A stretch of DNA of 64,000 bases from Acidobacteriaceae bacterium (GTDB lineage Bacteria; Acidobacteriota; Terriglobia; Terriglobales; Acidobacteriaceae): contig JAJPKO010000055.1 in assembly GCA_021323655.1 (NCBI GenBank), forward strand, positions 1 to 64,000. Reading direction: 5' to 3'. The translations under genes were made by a program, and so were the position numbers. The notes under the pieces were generated by a model. That model searched no databases. It was not told where the DNA came from and saw only the letters and a list, made by a program, of their open reading frames with translations. The first letter of the stretch is position 1; every line of letters starts with the position of its first letter. This document shows, piece by piece, positions 24,840 through 33,949 of this stretch.

Positions 24840-25202
24840 GTGAGAAAAACGCCCCTCTTCGTCCTCGCCCTCACCGCTGTCATGATTCCGGCAATCCAGC
24901 AGGTTCATGCCGCTTCCCACCCCCTTGAGGGAGTCATCAGCGACACCATGTGCGGCAAAAAGCACATGCTCCCAGGCAAGACCGATGCCGAATGCATTCA
25001 GGAGTGCGTGAAGGGAAAGACCAGCTATGCGCTCGTAGTCGGCAGCAAGGTCTACACGCTGGACGGCAAACCCGAAACCATCGCTCCCTTCGCCGGTAAG
25101 CACGTGCAGGTTGAGGGTAGCGTCAAGGGGAACACCATCACCGTCACAGCGGTACATGAGGCCAAGGCCGCCATGCCCAAAATGCCCGGCATGCCCATGT
25201 AG
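24840..25202 (+). CDS. Small secreted OB-like protein with a MCGKKH motif
   Basis: 120 residues from a GTG start. Signal peptide LFVLALTAVMIPAIQQVHA. The mature domain has the pattern GVISDTMCGKKHMLPGKTDAECIQECVKGKTSYALVVG (shown here in outline): SDTMCGKKH, then AECIQECVKG, then YALVVGSKVYTLDG and VQVEGSVKGNTITV strands. It is a small beta barrel with two to three Cys plus Met/His, and a Met-rich end (MPKMPGMPM). Acidobacterial genomes carry many such proteins. Soft-metal binding in the periplasm is inferred. It has its own sigma-54 promoter and a strong terminator. Confidence 0.65.
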   Translation: MRKTPLFVLALTAVMIPAIQQVHAASHPLEGVISDTMCGKKHMLPGKTDAECIQECVKGKTSYALVVGSKVYTLDGKPETIAPFAGKHVQVEGSVKGNTITVTAVHEAKAAMPKMPGMPM

Positions 25203-25211
25203 TCGTGTTTC

Positions 25212-25243
25212 GCACTGCCCGCCGTTCCAACGGCGGGCAGTGC
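25212..25243. terminator. Strong intrinsic-type hairpin after 24840-25202
   Basis: GCACTGCCCGCCGTT and its exact complement AACGGCGGGCAGTGC separated by CC: a 15-bp GC-rich inverted repeat starting 10 bases after the stop. No long T-tract follows. Confidence 0.7.
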
Positions 25244-25653
25244 GGCATCGATGCTTTCAGGGAATTGATTGAGCACGGCTATGAGGACGACAAACCGGGA
25301 TTCCAGGTGGAAGAAGGCGGAACCGTTTCGAGGATGTCTACGGCGAATCGCTTGACGAGGAACTACTCATCATGCCGTGGGAGTCTCAACGGCGCCTTCT
25401 CGGGAAGCGGCAGAGAGAACAAACTCCGGTGCCTTCCTTTCCTGTTCTTCGGCCCACGACTGTCGCCCTGGTTCATGCGGCAGGGCGATGGTTGGCCGGG
25501 TTCGTGTGTGCAGTCTTTTCTGCAGGCTGAAAGAGAGGTTGGGGTTCCACGCCCCCAAAAGATGCGGGAGCGTTCATCTGCTCGGCACAACGGTTGGTTC
25601 AGACTTTACAAGTCGCCGACGCAGATGAGCCAGGATCAACAGCCGGGCAGTAA
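25244..25653. other. Stretch without a supportable gene
   Basis: 410 bases between the terminator and the LVIVD-like ORF. The track ORFs here are Ser/Arg-rich shadows. A brief protein-like run (DAFRELIEHGYEDDKPGFQV) just after 25244 could be a gene relic, but no start or ribosome site supports it. Confidence 0.4.
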
Positions 25654-26205
25654 ATGGAATGCGCTCAACAGGAGAGTGACGATCTTCTGCTACGTTCCGA
25701 CAATGGCGGGAACACATACCTATACCTGGAGCAGCAAAATGGAGCAAGGTTGGTAGTTCTCGATGTAACTAACCCCGCTCATATCAAGCTGGCTGCGACC
25801 GTTGAGACGGAACTGTCCCATCCCTACGACTTTGTTCAGGCTGTGGGCGGCACCTTCGAGTTGATTCGCTTCCGCGACGGCACCGGGATTGCATTTCTCG
25901 ACTTCCGTTACGCCAAAACGCCTCGTGTAGAGAACAACAGGAACGTTGCTTCTGAGCCCATCGAGAGGCTGGGCGCTTCAGGTTATCTTGCCGTTGCACG
26001 GCTCGGCGGGATCGAAGCGGTCAATTTGCACGGCCGTGATGTGCAGGTAATCGACACCGCGGTAGCACCGCAGCTCCTTGCAACTGTTGCTCATGTGCCC
26101 CGGGAGGCTTCGCGCGAGGAAACGGGTACGACGTTTCTTCTTGGCGACGAGGGTTTCACTGTGATCCGTCGCAAGGACGTCGAAGAACAGCATGCCCCAA
26201 CATGA
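25654..26205 (+). CDS. LVIVD-repeat-like hypothetical protein, probably missing its N-terminus
   Basis: 183 residues. The sequence has beta-propeller-like repeats (DLLLRSDNGGNTYLYLEQQNGARLVVLDVTNPAHIK, outlined here as LVVLDVTNPAHIK; VQVIDTAVAPQLLATVAHV; TTFLLGDEGFTVIRR), as in secreted LVIVD proteins. There is no signal peptide, and a stop codon (TAA, 25651) abuts the ATG, so a 5-prime truncation or frameshift is likely and the gene may be inactive. It is followed by a hairpin terminator at 26294. Confidence 0.5.
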   Translation: MECAQQESDDLLLRSDNGGNTYLYLEQQNGARLVVLDVTNPAHIKLAATVETELSHPYDFVQAVGGTFELIRFRDGTGIAFLDFRYAKTPRVENNRNVASEPIERLGASGYLAVARLGGIEAVNLHGRDVQVIDTAVAPQLLATVAHVPREASREETGTTFLLGDEGFTVIRRKDVEEQHAPT

Positions 26206-26293
26206 GTTGAGCATGAGGGGGAGCTAGGATAACCTTGAAGCACCTGCAAAGGCAAGCTGAATGCAATGCGGGGCACAACGGACGGGCGCCTAT

Positions 26294-26320
26294 CTGGACT
26301 CCGGTTGGACGTCCAGTTTT
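26294..26320 (+). terminator. Intrinsic-type terminator between convergent genes
   Basis: CTGGAC-TCC-GGTT-GGA-C-GTCCAG followed by TTTT: 6-bp outer stem plus 3-bp inner stem with one bulge and a T-run, in the gap before the convergent gene at 26421. Confidence 0.55.
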
Positions 26321-26420
26321 CCGTTGTTTTTCCATTCAACAGGCCGGCGCCTATCCGAATGCGGCCCGAGCCCTGAGGCCGGACTTTATCCGCGCAAATG
26401 ATTTGCTCGGCGCTTGACGG

Positions 26421-26810
26421 TCACATTGCTCCAGCGTCCTTGGCCATCTGCTCGTGCATATCGGCGAGTTCCTGCATCTTGGTAGCCATGTACTTGAAGG
26501 ACTGCGCGAAATACTCACAATGATTTACCGTGCCCGTAGCGAACTTCGATGAACTGGTCATGGGGTTTTTCTTATACGCCTTAGCCATCTCCTGATGCTC
26601 CTTGGCTTGAGCCAGGTAATCCTGCGCCGTCGCATGGTAATACTCCGCAACACGTCGGTGTTCCGCCGGCGTCTTCGCGGAGGCGATCGGGGAGAGAAGC
26701 TGCTGTTTGCTGAGCTTTTCCGGTTTGTGCTTTTGGGCAGTCGAAACCTGCCAAACAGCAGAGAGCATAACCACGAAAACAATTGCAAGAATTCCTAACG
26801 AACGTTTCAT
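26421..26810 (-). CDS. TPAEHRR-family secreted helical protein
   Basis: 129 residues from the ATG at 26810 (MKRSLGILAIVFVV). Signal peptide, a basic linker, then the family signature AKTPAEHRRVAEYYHATAQDYL, AQAKEHQEMAKAY, a single Cys in NHCEYFAQSFKYMA and a terminal ELADMHEQMAKDAG helix. All helical and rich in Met/His/Glu, with a close paralogue at 35960 and more distant ones at 10808 and 11616. Periplasmic, possibly a metal-buffering or chaperone-like protein; function unproven. No convincing sigma-54 element was found upstream. Confidence 0.65.
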   Translation of the reverse strand: MKRSLGILAIVFVVMLSAVWQVSTAQKHKPEKLSKQQLLSPIASAKTPAEHRRVAEYYHATAQDYLAQAKEHQEMAKAYKKNPMTSSSKFATGTVNHCEYFAQSFKYMATKMQELADMHEQMAKDAGAM

Positions 26811-26822
26811 CTGGTCCTCCAC

Positions 26823-27105
26823 TGATCACTGAGATTGGAATTGCAGGGATGCTCTAAGTAATGCCCTTGGCCCCTCTGGATCTGATGTGAGCAAACACTC
26901 GCCGGAAGCAAGAGCATACATCAGCCGCAATTGATCGCCGCTGTGTCCTTCAGAGGTGGTTCAACCCTATTTCTGATTCCAAGTATTGTCACAAAAGCGA
27001 TATATTCTCAAAATTTCTGCTTCCATAACCGTGAGTTAAGAAATTCGCCATTTGAATCTTGAAGGGCGAGCAGAATGTAGCTTCAAACTACTGTCTTCCA
27101 AATGT
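26823..27105. other. Intergenic spacer upstream of 26421
   Basis: About 280 bases that should hold the promoter of the minus-strand gene at 26421 and the end of the HtrA operon. Only a half palindrome (AGCCGCAATT, 26932) and an off-spaced -24/-12-like element were seen. No gene. Confidence 0.4.
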
Positions 27106-28179
27106 TTAGAATTGCATCTGCATCTTTTCGAGCGGCAATTCGACATCGAGTGTCCGCCCCTGCCGATAGACGCTAAGCCTCAGTTCTTGACCTGGCCGTG
27201 AACGCAGTAGGGTTTGGGCGAGTTGGGCAGCGGACGTGAACGGTTCTCCATTCACAGCAACGATGATGTCGCCACCCAACACATATGGCTTGTCGGAGAT
27301 TGTCACCATGCGCGACCCCGCTCTGAGGCCCGCCGCCTGCGCCGGCGAACCGGGAAGCACTTCCTCGACGAGAAAGCCATGCTTCACCGGAAGGCCGAAC
27401 AGTTCTGCAGTTGTCGAAGTCACCTCGCTTCCCGTGAAGCCGAGCATCGGCCTGTAGGGATGGCCCATCTCGATCAGATCGGGAAGGACGGTTTTTGCGA
27501 GATCGATAGGAATGGCGAAACCCATATTCTGCGTGTTCTTGAGGATGGCGTCATTAATCCCGATGACCTGGCCGGTCGAGTTGAGCAGTGGTCCGCCACT
27601 ATTGCCTGGATTGATGGCGGCGTCAGTCTGAATGAAGGAGTCCTGCAGTTCCATCGCGGCGCCGTCGAGGCTACGTTTGACTGCGCTGACAACGCCCACT
27701 GTGAGGCTTTTGTCCAGCCCAGCGGGGTTCCCAATTGCCATGACTTTTTGACCCACCTCAAGGTCCTGCGAGGAGCCGAGCAGCACGGGAAAGAGCTCGT
27801 CCTTCGGCACATCGACCTGCAGCAAGGCGATGTCGAGCTGGGGCGCGGTGCCGACTACGTGTGCGGGCACCTGCCTTGTACCCGCTGTAGCGGTGATGAC
27901 GTCCCGATTCTCGATGATGTGATAGGCAGTGAGAACTCGTCCTTCCCGGTCGATCACGAAGCCGGTCCCTGTGCTCGTTTCAACAGTGTCATTCGCATGC
28001 TGATCGAGTGGAGATTTCACGGTGGTCCTGGCGACAATGTACACAACGCCGCGGCTAGCCTGGCGGAACACCGCGATTGTGTTCTGCTCGTCCGGCGTCA
28101 ACTTCACGCTCTGTGCGTGGACAGCATCTACGCTCGATAGAACCAGAATTCCGGCCTGAATCCAACCTGCAATCCGCAT
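27106..28179 (-). CDS. HtrA/DegP-type periplasmic serine protease with one PDZ domain
   Basis: 357 residues. Signal peptide (AGWIQAGILVLSSVDAVHA). Trypsin-like triad: His in RVLTAYHIIENRD, Asp in QLDIALLQVD, Ser in NPGNSGGPLLN (the invariant GNSGG). One C-terminal PDZ domain (GFLVEEVLPGSPAQAAGLRAGS ... DIIVAVNGEPF). It degrades or refolds damaged envelope proteins, consistent with a metal-stress cluster. GGAGGACGAGGG precedes the ATG. It lies 22 bases downstream of the 28202 gene and is likely cotranscribed with it. Confidence 0.88.
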   Translation of the reverse strand: MRIAGWIQAGILVLSSVDAVHAQSVKLTPDEQNTIAVFRQASRGVVYIVARTTVKSPLDQHANDTVETSTGTGFVIDREGRVLTAYHIIENRDVITATAGTRQVPAHVVGTAPQLDIALLQVDVPKDELFPVLLGSSQDLEVGQKVMAIGNPAGLDKSLTVGVVSAVKRSLDGAAMELQDSFIQTDAAINPGNSGGPLLNSTGQVIGINDAILKNTQNMGFAIPIDLAKTVLPDLIEMGHPYRPMLGFTGSEVTSTTAELFGLPVKHGFLVEEVLPGSPAQAAGLRAGSRMVTISDKPYVLGGDIIVAVNGEPFTSAAQLAQTLLRSRPGQELRLSVYRQGRTLDVELPLEKMQMQF

Positions 28180-28201
28180 TGTCCCTCGTCCTCCAAACCT
28201 G

Positions 28202-28759
28202 TCAAGCTATCAATCGTGACGTGCCCTCAGCCGCATCGCCACCGACCGCACCACTTCGAAGTTGCCTGCGTCGCGCTGCGGGGAAAGGGGGTCTGCAACC
28301 CACGGGCTCCGCGGGCGCAAGATTCCGACATCCCAGGTTCGCAAGGGCAACACGAACACTCTGCGCGAAGTTCCATGTCCCGCCTGCAGATTCCGCCGCA
28401 TCCAAGGACTTGAACACCATCTTCAGACCAAAGATAACTTCGTGCCCGGGTCCGCAGACCGAGGCATAGTGCGCGTGTCTTTCGCAGGCACATCCCGTTC
28501 GCGCCACCGCTTCGCGTTCGATGGGACGAAGGGTGTCGACGATTTCAAACATCGTCTGTAACACTTGAATGCATGCCGGGCACGAGGCGCCGTCAAACTT
28601 ATCGTGACCATTGTGACGCCCGCTCAACCGCAAACGGTAAGTCATTTGTGCAGTTCGTCCCGATACAACCGCAGCCTCGCCGGGCTGAATGCGGAAACCA
28701 ACGTGAAACTTGGGGACTAACTCACAGAGTGTGAGGGAGTTCTTTTGTCGCGACTTCAA
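28202..28759 (-). CDS. Conserved-looking hypothetical protein upstream of htrA
   Basis: Up to 185 residues from a TTG preceded by GGGAGGAG; an ATG at 28645 is an alternative start. The central part looks genuine: DGASCPACIQVLQTMFEIVDTL, then CACERHAHYASV, HEVIFGLKMVFKS and SVRVALANLGCRN, in the style of cytosolic Cys-containing proteins with a C-terminal helix-strand unit. The last 40 residues are Arg/Ala/Gly-rich. No signal peptide. Family not named; several plus-strand ORFs over it are shadows. Confidence 0.45.
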   Translation of the reverse strand: MKSRQKNSLTLCELVPKFHVGFRIQPGEAAVVSGRTAQMTYRLRLSGRHNGHDKFDGASCPACIQVLQTMFEIVDTLRPIEREAVARTGCACERHAHYASVCGPGHEVIFGLKMVFKSLDAAESAGGTWNFAQSVRVALANLGCRNLAPAEPVGCRPPFPAARRRQLRSGAVGGDAAEGTSRLIA

Positions 28760-28804
28760 ATTCTCCTCCCGGCTATTGCAAAATCTTCCCGGCCGAACAA
28801 CCCG

Positions 28805-29386
28805 CTACTGCTGGATGCTTATCTCTTTCGCGATCTTCCGATGCTCGGACCGCCACTTGCCAGCCGCTCGTTTAATTGAGTTGACATCCCAAGAAACGTT
28901 CGGTGAAGCGGGTCCCGGTCTTGCGACAGTCAGGTCGTGATCGAGTTGGGAAGCGCCAGAATTCAGTTGGGCCTGCAGATGCTCCAGTTTGCTTAGGCGC
29001 CGCTCCAATTCCCTTCGCTGCGCGTCGGTCAGCCCTTTCCTGAACTCCTGGTGAGTCGCCGTCAGATCGGTGAGAGCCGTCTCCAGTTGTTCTCTGAGAT
29101 CCGATAGAGCATCTAAGTCGTTCGACGAGTAACTCACACGGCTGCGGCTCCACGGGCTGCCAATCCGCGGCATCTGGTTAACCGTCCCCTTAAGCCGTTC
29201 TATCGCGTCCATGCACCTGGCGAAAGTCATCCGCTGGGCGGGCGTCGCGATCATGCGTACGGCCTGATCGTAAGCCTCGGTCGACCGGTGATGTCCGATG
29301 TGCATAGTTCCTCCGCGTTGGGCAAGCGCCAGAGACACGGAAGCCAGCAGCAGAATCATTAGGAGTGATTTCACGGTTGTCTTCAC
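28805..29386 (-). CDS. Secreted helical protein, paralogue of 34223 (Spy/ZraP-like design)
   Basis: 193 residues from a GTG at 29386, set by AAAGGAG seven bases upstream; the track start at 29698 runs through the previous gene. Signal peptide KSLLMILLLASVSLALAQ, His/Met-rich mature end (GGTMHIGHHR), then long helices: IATPAQRMTFARCMDAIERL, GSPWSRSRVSYSSND, LTDAQRRELERRLSKLEHLQ, and an end KWRSEHRKIAKEI. LTxxQ-like turns recall CpxP/Spy/ZraP chaperones, but homology is not shown. Second gene of the sigma-54 unit from 29783. Confidence 0.6.
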   Translation of the reverse strand: MKTTVKSLLMILLLASVSLALAQRGGTMHIGHHRSTEAYDQAVRMIATPAQRMTFARCMDAIERLKGTVNQMPRIGSPWSRSRVSYSSNDLDALSDLREQLETALTDLTATHQEFRKGLTDAQRRELERRLSKLEHLQAQLNSGASQLDHDLTVARPGPASPNVSWDVNSIKRAAGKWRSEHRKIAKEISIQQ

Positions 29387-29450
29387 TGTGAACTCCTTTC
29401 GCGCGAAGGTCGGAAAAACCGATCTCGCGCTCTTCAAATGCTCCTCGCAC

Positions 29451-29732
29451 TCAGCGGTTCTCGGCAGCGAGATGAAACTGTTCGAGAGGCGATAGACGCC
29501 GGAACTTCTCCCTGTACCACTGTTCAAGCCGGGTGTCGTGCTGGTACCACCAGGCGTCGAATGTTGCCGTCGATACGCGATCTCGCGCATCGCAGGCGTC
29601 CTTACTCCCAAACGTGTCTGTGTGCCGGCGTTCAGCCCGCGTGTTACTTGTCTGCGCAGCGATGAGTGCGAGAGCGCTGATCGCCAGGATGCCGCCAAGA
29701 AGAATGCTTTTGCGTCTCAATGAAAGTCTCAT
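29451..29732 (-). CDS. Small secreted protein with a C-terminal WYREKFRRLSP motif
   Basis: 93 residues from the ATG at 29732 (GAGGAAA upstream). Signal peptide ILLGGILAISALALIA. The C-terminus LEQWYREKFRRLSPLEQFHLAAE matches the 35490 product (FENWYRDKYARPSPQEEARLKA), defining a small family. The sigma-54 promoter at 29767-29783 gives a leader of about 25 bases, which supports this start over the track start. Role unknown. Confidence 0.6.
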   Translation of the reverse strand: MRLSLRRKSILLGGILAISALALIAAQTSNTRAERRHTDTFGSKDACDARDRVSTATFDAWWYQHDTRLEQWYREKFRRLSPLEQFHLAAENR

Positions 29733-29766
29733 GGCGGTTTCCTCAAACTGATCGCACATTTCTTGA

Positions 29767-29783
29767 ATGCACTCTGCGTGCCA
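29767..29783 (-). promoter_or_regulatory. Sigma-54 promoter for the 29732-28805 unit
   Basis: Minus-strand TTTGGCACGCAGAGTGCAT: perfect TGGCACG -24 box, GG-N10-GC, GTGCA -12 box. Enhancer 107 bp upstream. Confidence 0.85.
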
Positions 29784-29889
29784 AATGAAACTCCTTGCGG
29801 ATGTCGGAATTTCGGACCGCAAGTGGCTCGTCAGAAGAGAGATATGCGCAGCGGCACATACTTCAGAGAGGGCGGCTCAACTTCGGCGT

Positions 29890-29926
29890 TGCCTCATCTG
29901 AGGCAGCGCTGGCTGGAAACGGTCAA
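29890..29926. promoter_or_regulatory. Tandem enhancer palindromes for the 29783 promoter
   Basis: TGCCTCATCTGAGGCA (29890-29905) is a perfect inverted repeat with 7-bp arms. The weaker distal GGCTGGAAACGGTCAA (29911-29926) lies 21 bp away and resembles the distal site at 36544. Confidence 0.8.
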
Positions 29927-30194
29927 ACGATCAGAATCATGTCAGCGAACTGAACCGTTGACAAAAAGATCGACGTCGCAGTCCACCGGAACACGACGGC
30001 GAATTCGTTGGGTTGAACACTTTTAGATGGTCAATTGAAGGAACAGGGTCGGAGGCTGGGCCGGCCAGAATTCCCCGATCTGCGGTTCTCATCGAAACAA
30101 GTACCTGGACTTCGATCAGGTAGTGCTGCATCGGCTTTGAATTGCGGCAAATGCCAGGAATTCCGGAGCAATTCGAGCCGCCAGAAACAGGAGA

Positions 30195-30261
30195 TTGGCA
30201 GGATTCACTTGCCCCTGTATTGAATACGGAGGCAAGGCTGGAATGTCGACTCTCGACATCG
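30195..30261 (+). repeat. 67-bp direct repeat, left copy
   Basis: 62 of 67 bases identical to 34142-34208 in the same orientation. It contains an inverted repeat CTTGCC-c-CTGTAT / ATACgG-a-GGCAAG. The two copies bracket the TonB receptor gene. Confidence 0.8.
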
Positions 30262-30470
30262 CACCAGACATTTTGGGAGAAGGTCGACGAAGCCCAAATG
30301 AATAGTTTGGACCGGCGGCTTCGAAAACTCGCGCCATCTGGAAGCTGACCTGAATTCCAGTACTCTGCTCATGAGCCAGATCCTGATGGATGCCAAACCA
30401 GGGCTCGGATCTCCCAAGCTGCTTGACGTAACTGGGGCCGAGTGACCCATGCAGGGCATCCATTCAAGTA
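30262..30470. pseudogene. Scrambled duplicate of the 34223 gene
   Basis: Bases 30262-30424 read on the plus strand give FWEKVDEAQMNSLDRRLRKL, then after a frame change HLEADLNSSTLLMSQILMDA and GLGSPKL, closely matching the C-terminal half of the 34223 product. Bases 30425-30470 instead match the minus-strand N-terminal part (MPCMGHSAPV). The copy was therefore duplicated and internally inverted; it is not expressible. Divergence is low enough to suggest a fairly recent event. Confidence 0.7.
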
Positions 30471-30496
30471 GCCAGAGCGCCAACTCCGCACAATGT

Positions 30497-33400
30497 CTAG
30501 TAAATCAGTTTCAGCGAGAACTGGACCTGCCGCGATGTACCTGCCGTCTGACTGATCTTGCCAAAGCCGGAGCCGTTGAGAATGTTCGAAGGCAGGCCCA
30601 TGTTGACGATGTTAAACAGATTGAAGAACTCGGCGCGGATCTGCACGTCCATACGCTCCGCTCCGCGCCGCTGCCCGACCGGTGTGTCTTTGATGAGCGC
30701 GAAATCATAGTCGTAGTAGGCCGGCCCGCGGAAAGAGTTGCGGCCCAGCGTGCCAAGACGTCCCTGGTTCGGTCCGGTGCCGTTGGGCACGCGTATGGGA
30801 ATGAAGAAGAAATCGGCGGCGTTGTTGGCGCCCTCCCCGAAGTAGTCCTCGCGTACTTTTCGTGCCGTGGAGAGATGCGGTTTGGCTATCTCGTCGGGAC
30901 GGTCCACCCCTTCGGAGCCGTAGCCGGTCTGTTGAATCCCGGAGAACACCGTGAACGGAACGCCCGAACGCATGCTGGAGATGCTCAGCAGTTCCCACCC
31001 ATAGGTGAACTTGCGGTTCAGCGATTGTAGCCACCGCGCGCTCTCGATGTGCAGGTCTTGGGCCACGCTTAGGCTGAAGTTGTGCGTTGCGTCAAAGTTT
31101 GACGGACCCTTCTCCGGATGGGTATCGAACGGGTTTTGCGAGAGACCGGAAGCGACCGCGCCGGTGGAACCGGTTCCGCCGACCACCATGCTCGAATCGT
31201 CGATTGATTTGCTCCAGGTGTGGCTGGCCTGGATTTCGGGGCCGCCATGTCCTATCGGCCCGGAGAGTGAAGTTTGCAGTGCGTGATAGGTGGAGTGAGC
31301 GTCGGAAGTGATCACGTTCTCCACGCCGAAGCCGCCGATGACATTGCCCGCGCTGTCGAACCGGGTGTAAGGCGCGAAGCCGGGCGAGGCTCCCGGATAG
31401 GCATTGGGAAAACTGGAGCGGGGCAGCTTCTCCGCCGTTGTGCCTACATATGCGGCATGGCCGACCAGATTGCCGAACTTTCGCTCCAGGCCCAGCGTCC
31501 AAGTATACAGCGTGGCGTTGTCAAAACGCGAGTCGATTCCGCTCAGGTTGAGCGCACTGACCACGCGTCCCGGCGTAAGGGCCGCCACGTCTTGTTCGTA
31601 GCGATCCACATCCATCACCGTGTTTGCCGGGACTTCTTTGGGAGCCCATGTCGCAAAGATGTTCTGCCCAGCCGTGGTGTATGTTGGCGGCAACTGCGAA
31701 GGCGTGATCTGGAATCCGTACGGGATCGGAGCAGCCGCATTGGCCACTGCGCGCGGATAGACCACGAAAGGCGTTGAGCCGGTCAAGAGGTTGTCCTGCC
31801 AAATGTTGGGCGGAATGGCCATGATACTGCCGCCCACGTTCGCCGTAAGGTTTGGCGTCACCTGCCAGACCGCCTGTAAGCGCGGCTCGAATGCCAGATA
31901 GTTGGTCTGGTATGCGGGCTGTGGATTGATCACGAATTGTTGCGTTCCGTTGATGGTGCGGAAGCTCGAAGTGCGATGTGCACGCTCGCTGATGGGGGTG
32001 TAGAGGTCCCAGCGCACGCCGTAATTCAGGGTTAGGCGATCTGTCAACTTCCATGTGTCCTGCACGTAGGCGGCGAAGTTGCTGCGGTTGATGGCTGCCG
32101 GCCCAATGTGCTGCCCGCTGGAGAAATAGACCGGCGCAACGGCGATGGTGTAGTCAAACCCGCTGCCGGAGAGGAACGCCGAAACGGTATCCGGCAGCGG
32201 ATCGCCGGGACGAATATCGTGCCTGCCGCTTTGGGAAGGAATGGCCTCCGTTGCGTATGCCGTACCGCCGCCGAAGTCATAGTGGCCGTTGGGGCAGCTG
32301 CCGAGGTAGGTGGTATCGCGGTTGAGCCGGATGTCCACACCGGCTTTCAAGGCGTGCCGGCCTGTTGTGACGATGATGTCCTCGCGCCCCTGAAAAAGGT
32401 TGCCGTGGGCCTGCATGACTGATCCGCCCGCGGAGTTGAACGCCTCGTAGGTTCCGTCATTGAAATTCACCGCCGGATCCGTTGTGTCTGAAGTTGGAAA
32501 TCCCGGCGTGGAGCGAGTAATGTTCATCGAGGATTCGAAGCTGAGCCGAGGCGAGGCCGTGCGCGTCCAGGTACCCACGACGTTGCGCTGGCGGTCGAGG
32601 AACTGGTGACCGAAGGTTGGATCGATCGCGGTCTGATCCGGATTGGTTGTCGGCCCGGTCAGGTTATCCATGGTGAAGCGCGCGAAGAACTGGTCCTTGT
32701 CGGTGATCTTCTGGTCAATCCGCAGCGAAAACTGGTCTGCATCCGTCGCCACGACCGAGGGTGTCGCATAGGTGCGCGCTCCGTACGGCCCGCTGGGATC
32801 GTTGGGTATCGGATACCGCGCGAGGATGGCCGCAATTTTCGGATTGACCGGCACCTTCAGCGTGTCGGTAGAGCCATCGGGGTAGGTTACAACGTCTGTC
32901 CCCGCGCGCTCGGCCGCGCTAGGCACCGGAAACACCTGTGTCGTACCCAGCGCCTGCCGGAACCCCTGGTACTCGATAAAGTAGAAGGTTCGCTTGCGCC
33001 CATCGTAGACATGCGGGAGAACCACGGGCCCGCCGTCGGTGAATCCAAATTCATTGCGCCGGAAGGGCGGAATCCGTCCCGGGTAGACCGGGGTAGGGTG
33101 GTCAAAGTAATTGCGCGCGTCGAATGCCGAATTACGCACAAATTCGAAGAACGAGCCGTGAAAGTCGCTCGCGCCGGATCGAGTAACGATGTTGGTGAAT
33201 CCTGAAGCGCCTCGCCCGACTTCCGCCGGCATCCAGCCGGAACTTGAATGTAGTTCCTGAATCGCGTCGACGTTAAAGTTCTTGAACGTGCTTCCACCCA
33301 TCTCCGGGTCACTGATGTCGGCGCCGTCCATGGCAAAGGTGGCCTCCACGCCGCGCTGCCCGTTGATGGCAAACTGCTGGGTGAAGTTCGTGGCCCCATT

Positions 33401-33949
33401 CACGTCTGTCATGGTTCCGGCCGCCAGCAGGAGCAGGGTGCTGAAGTCACGCCCATTCAAGGGCAGGGAACTTACTGCCTGGCTCGAAAGGGCCTCGCCG
33501 CCGGTGGCACCGGCCTGGTCGTTCAGAATCCTCAGGGTGATCTCCCCGCGGTCGGAGACCTCAATGTCAACCGGCTCGGCGCCCGTTTGCAGGTCAATGA
33601 ACTGCGGGTACTCGGTCTTGCGCCCGCCGGACTCAATGATCAGCCGGTAATGCCCCGGCGCGAGCGAGCCGATGCGAAATGCCCCATTTCCACTGGCCGA
33701 GGTCTGCGTGCTGCTTCCTTCGCCCCTGAGCCTGATCTCCGCACCTGCGAAAGGCGCGCCGCCGGTGTTGTGAATCCTCCCCTGCCACGTGATCGCCACT
33801 GCCGGTGCCTGCGCGCACAGCGTGGCCACGTTCAGCAGCAGCATCAGCAGCAGCGCAAAATGCAGTGCGCTTCCGTGCGCACTTGAGGATTGTGATTTGA
33901 GGATCGTTTTCTTCCTAAATGCGACTGTGTAACTGGCTCTGGCTTTCAT
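30497..33949 (-). CDS. Oar-like TonB-dependent outer-membrane receptor
   Basis: 1150 residues from the ATG at 33949 (MKARASYTVAFRKK); the 1212-residue track start has no signal-compatible N-terminus. Signal peptide LHFALLLMLLLNVATLCAQ, a carboxypeptidase-regulatory beta domain (WQGRIHNTGGAPFAGAEIRL ... YRLIIESGGRKTEY), a plug domain (VSSLPLNGRDFSTLLLLAAG, EVGRGASGFTNIVTRSG) and a large barrel ending in KLIY. This architecture is typical of the many Acidobacteriota receptors implicated in glycan or large-substrate uptake. Substrate unknown. It sits between the 67-bp direct repeats. Confidence 0.88.
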   Translation of the reverse strand: MKARASYTVAFRKKTILKSQSSSAHGSALHFALLLMLLLNVATLCAQAPAVAITWQGRIHNTGGAPFAGAEIRLRGEGSSTQTSASGNGAFRIGSLAPGHYRLIIESGGRKTEYPQFIDLQTGAEPVDIEVSDRGEITLRILNDQAGATGGEALSSQAVSSLPLNGRDFSTLLLLAAGTMTDVNGATNFTQQFAINGQRGVEATFAMDGADISDPEMGGSTFKNFNVDAIQELHSSSGWMPAEVGRGASGFTNIVTRSGASDFHGSFFEFVRNSAFDARNYFDHPTPVYPGRIPPFRRNEFGFTDGGPVVLPHVYDGRKRTFYFIEYQGFRQALGTTQVFPVPSAAERAGTDVVTYPDGSTDTLKVPVNPKIAAILARYPIPNDPSGPYGARTYATPSVVATDADQFSLRIDQKITDKDQFFARFTMDNLTGPTTNPDQTAIDPTFGHQFLDRQRNVVGTWTRTASPRLSFESSMNITRSTPGFPTSDTTDPAVNFNDGTYEAFNSAGGSVMQAHGNLFQGREDIIVTTGRHALKAGVDIRLNRDTTYLGSCPNGHYDFGGGTAYATEAIPSQSGRHDIRPGDPLPDTVSAFLSGSGFDYTIAVAPVYFSSGQHIGPAAINRSNFAAYVQDTWKLTDRLTLNYGVRWDLYTPISERAHRTSSFRTINGTQQFVINPQPAYQTNYLAFEPRLQAVWQVTPNLTANVGGSIMAIPPNIWQDNLLTGSTPFVVYPRAVANAAAPIPYGFQITPSQLPPTYTTAGQNIFATWAPKEVPANTVMDVDRYEQDVAALTPGRVVSALNLSGIDSRFDNATLYTWTLGLERKFGNLVGHAAYVGTTAEKLPRSSFPNAYPGASPGFAPYTRFDSAGNVIGGFGVENVITSDAHSTYHALQTSLSGPIGHGGPEIQASHTWSKSIDDSSMVVGGTGSTGAVASGLSQNPFDTHPEKGPSNFDATHNFSLSVAQDLHIESARWLQSLNRKFTYGWELLSISSMRSGVPFTVFSGIQQTGYGSEGVDRPDEIAKPHLSTARKVREDYFGEGANNAADFFFIPIRVPNGTGPNQGRLGTLGRNSFRGPAYYDYDFALIKDTPVGQRRGAERMDVQIRAEFFNLFNIVNMGLPSNILNGSGFGKISQTAGTSRQVQFSLKLIY

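Noticed and set aside
26851-26947. Possible sigma-54 element and half palindrome upstream of 26421
   Set aside because: Spacing is GG-N11-GC and only the left half of the palindrome is present.
27214-28140. 308-residue plus-strand ORF over the protease gene
   Set aside because: Antisense shadow of htrA; His/Arg-rich, no recognisable motif.
32606-33205. 199-residue plus-strand ORF within the TonB receptor gene
   Set aside because: Antisense shadow with no signal, motif or ribosome site.
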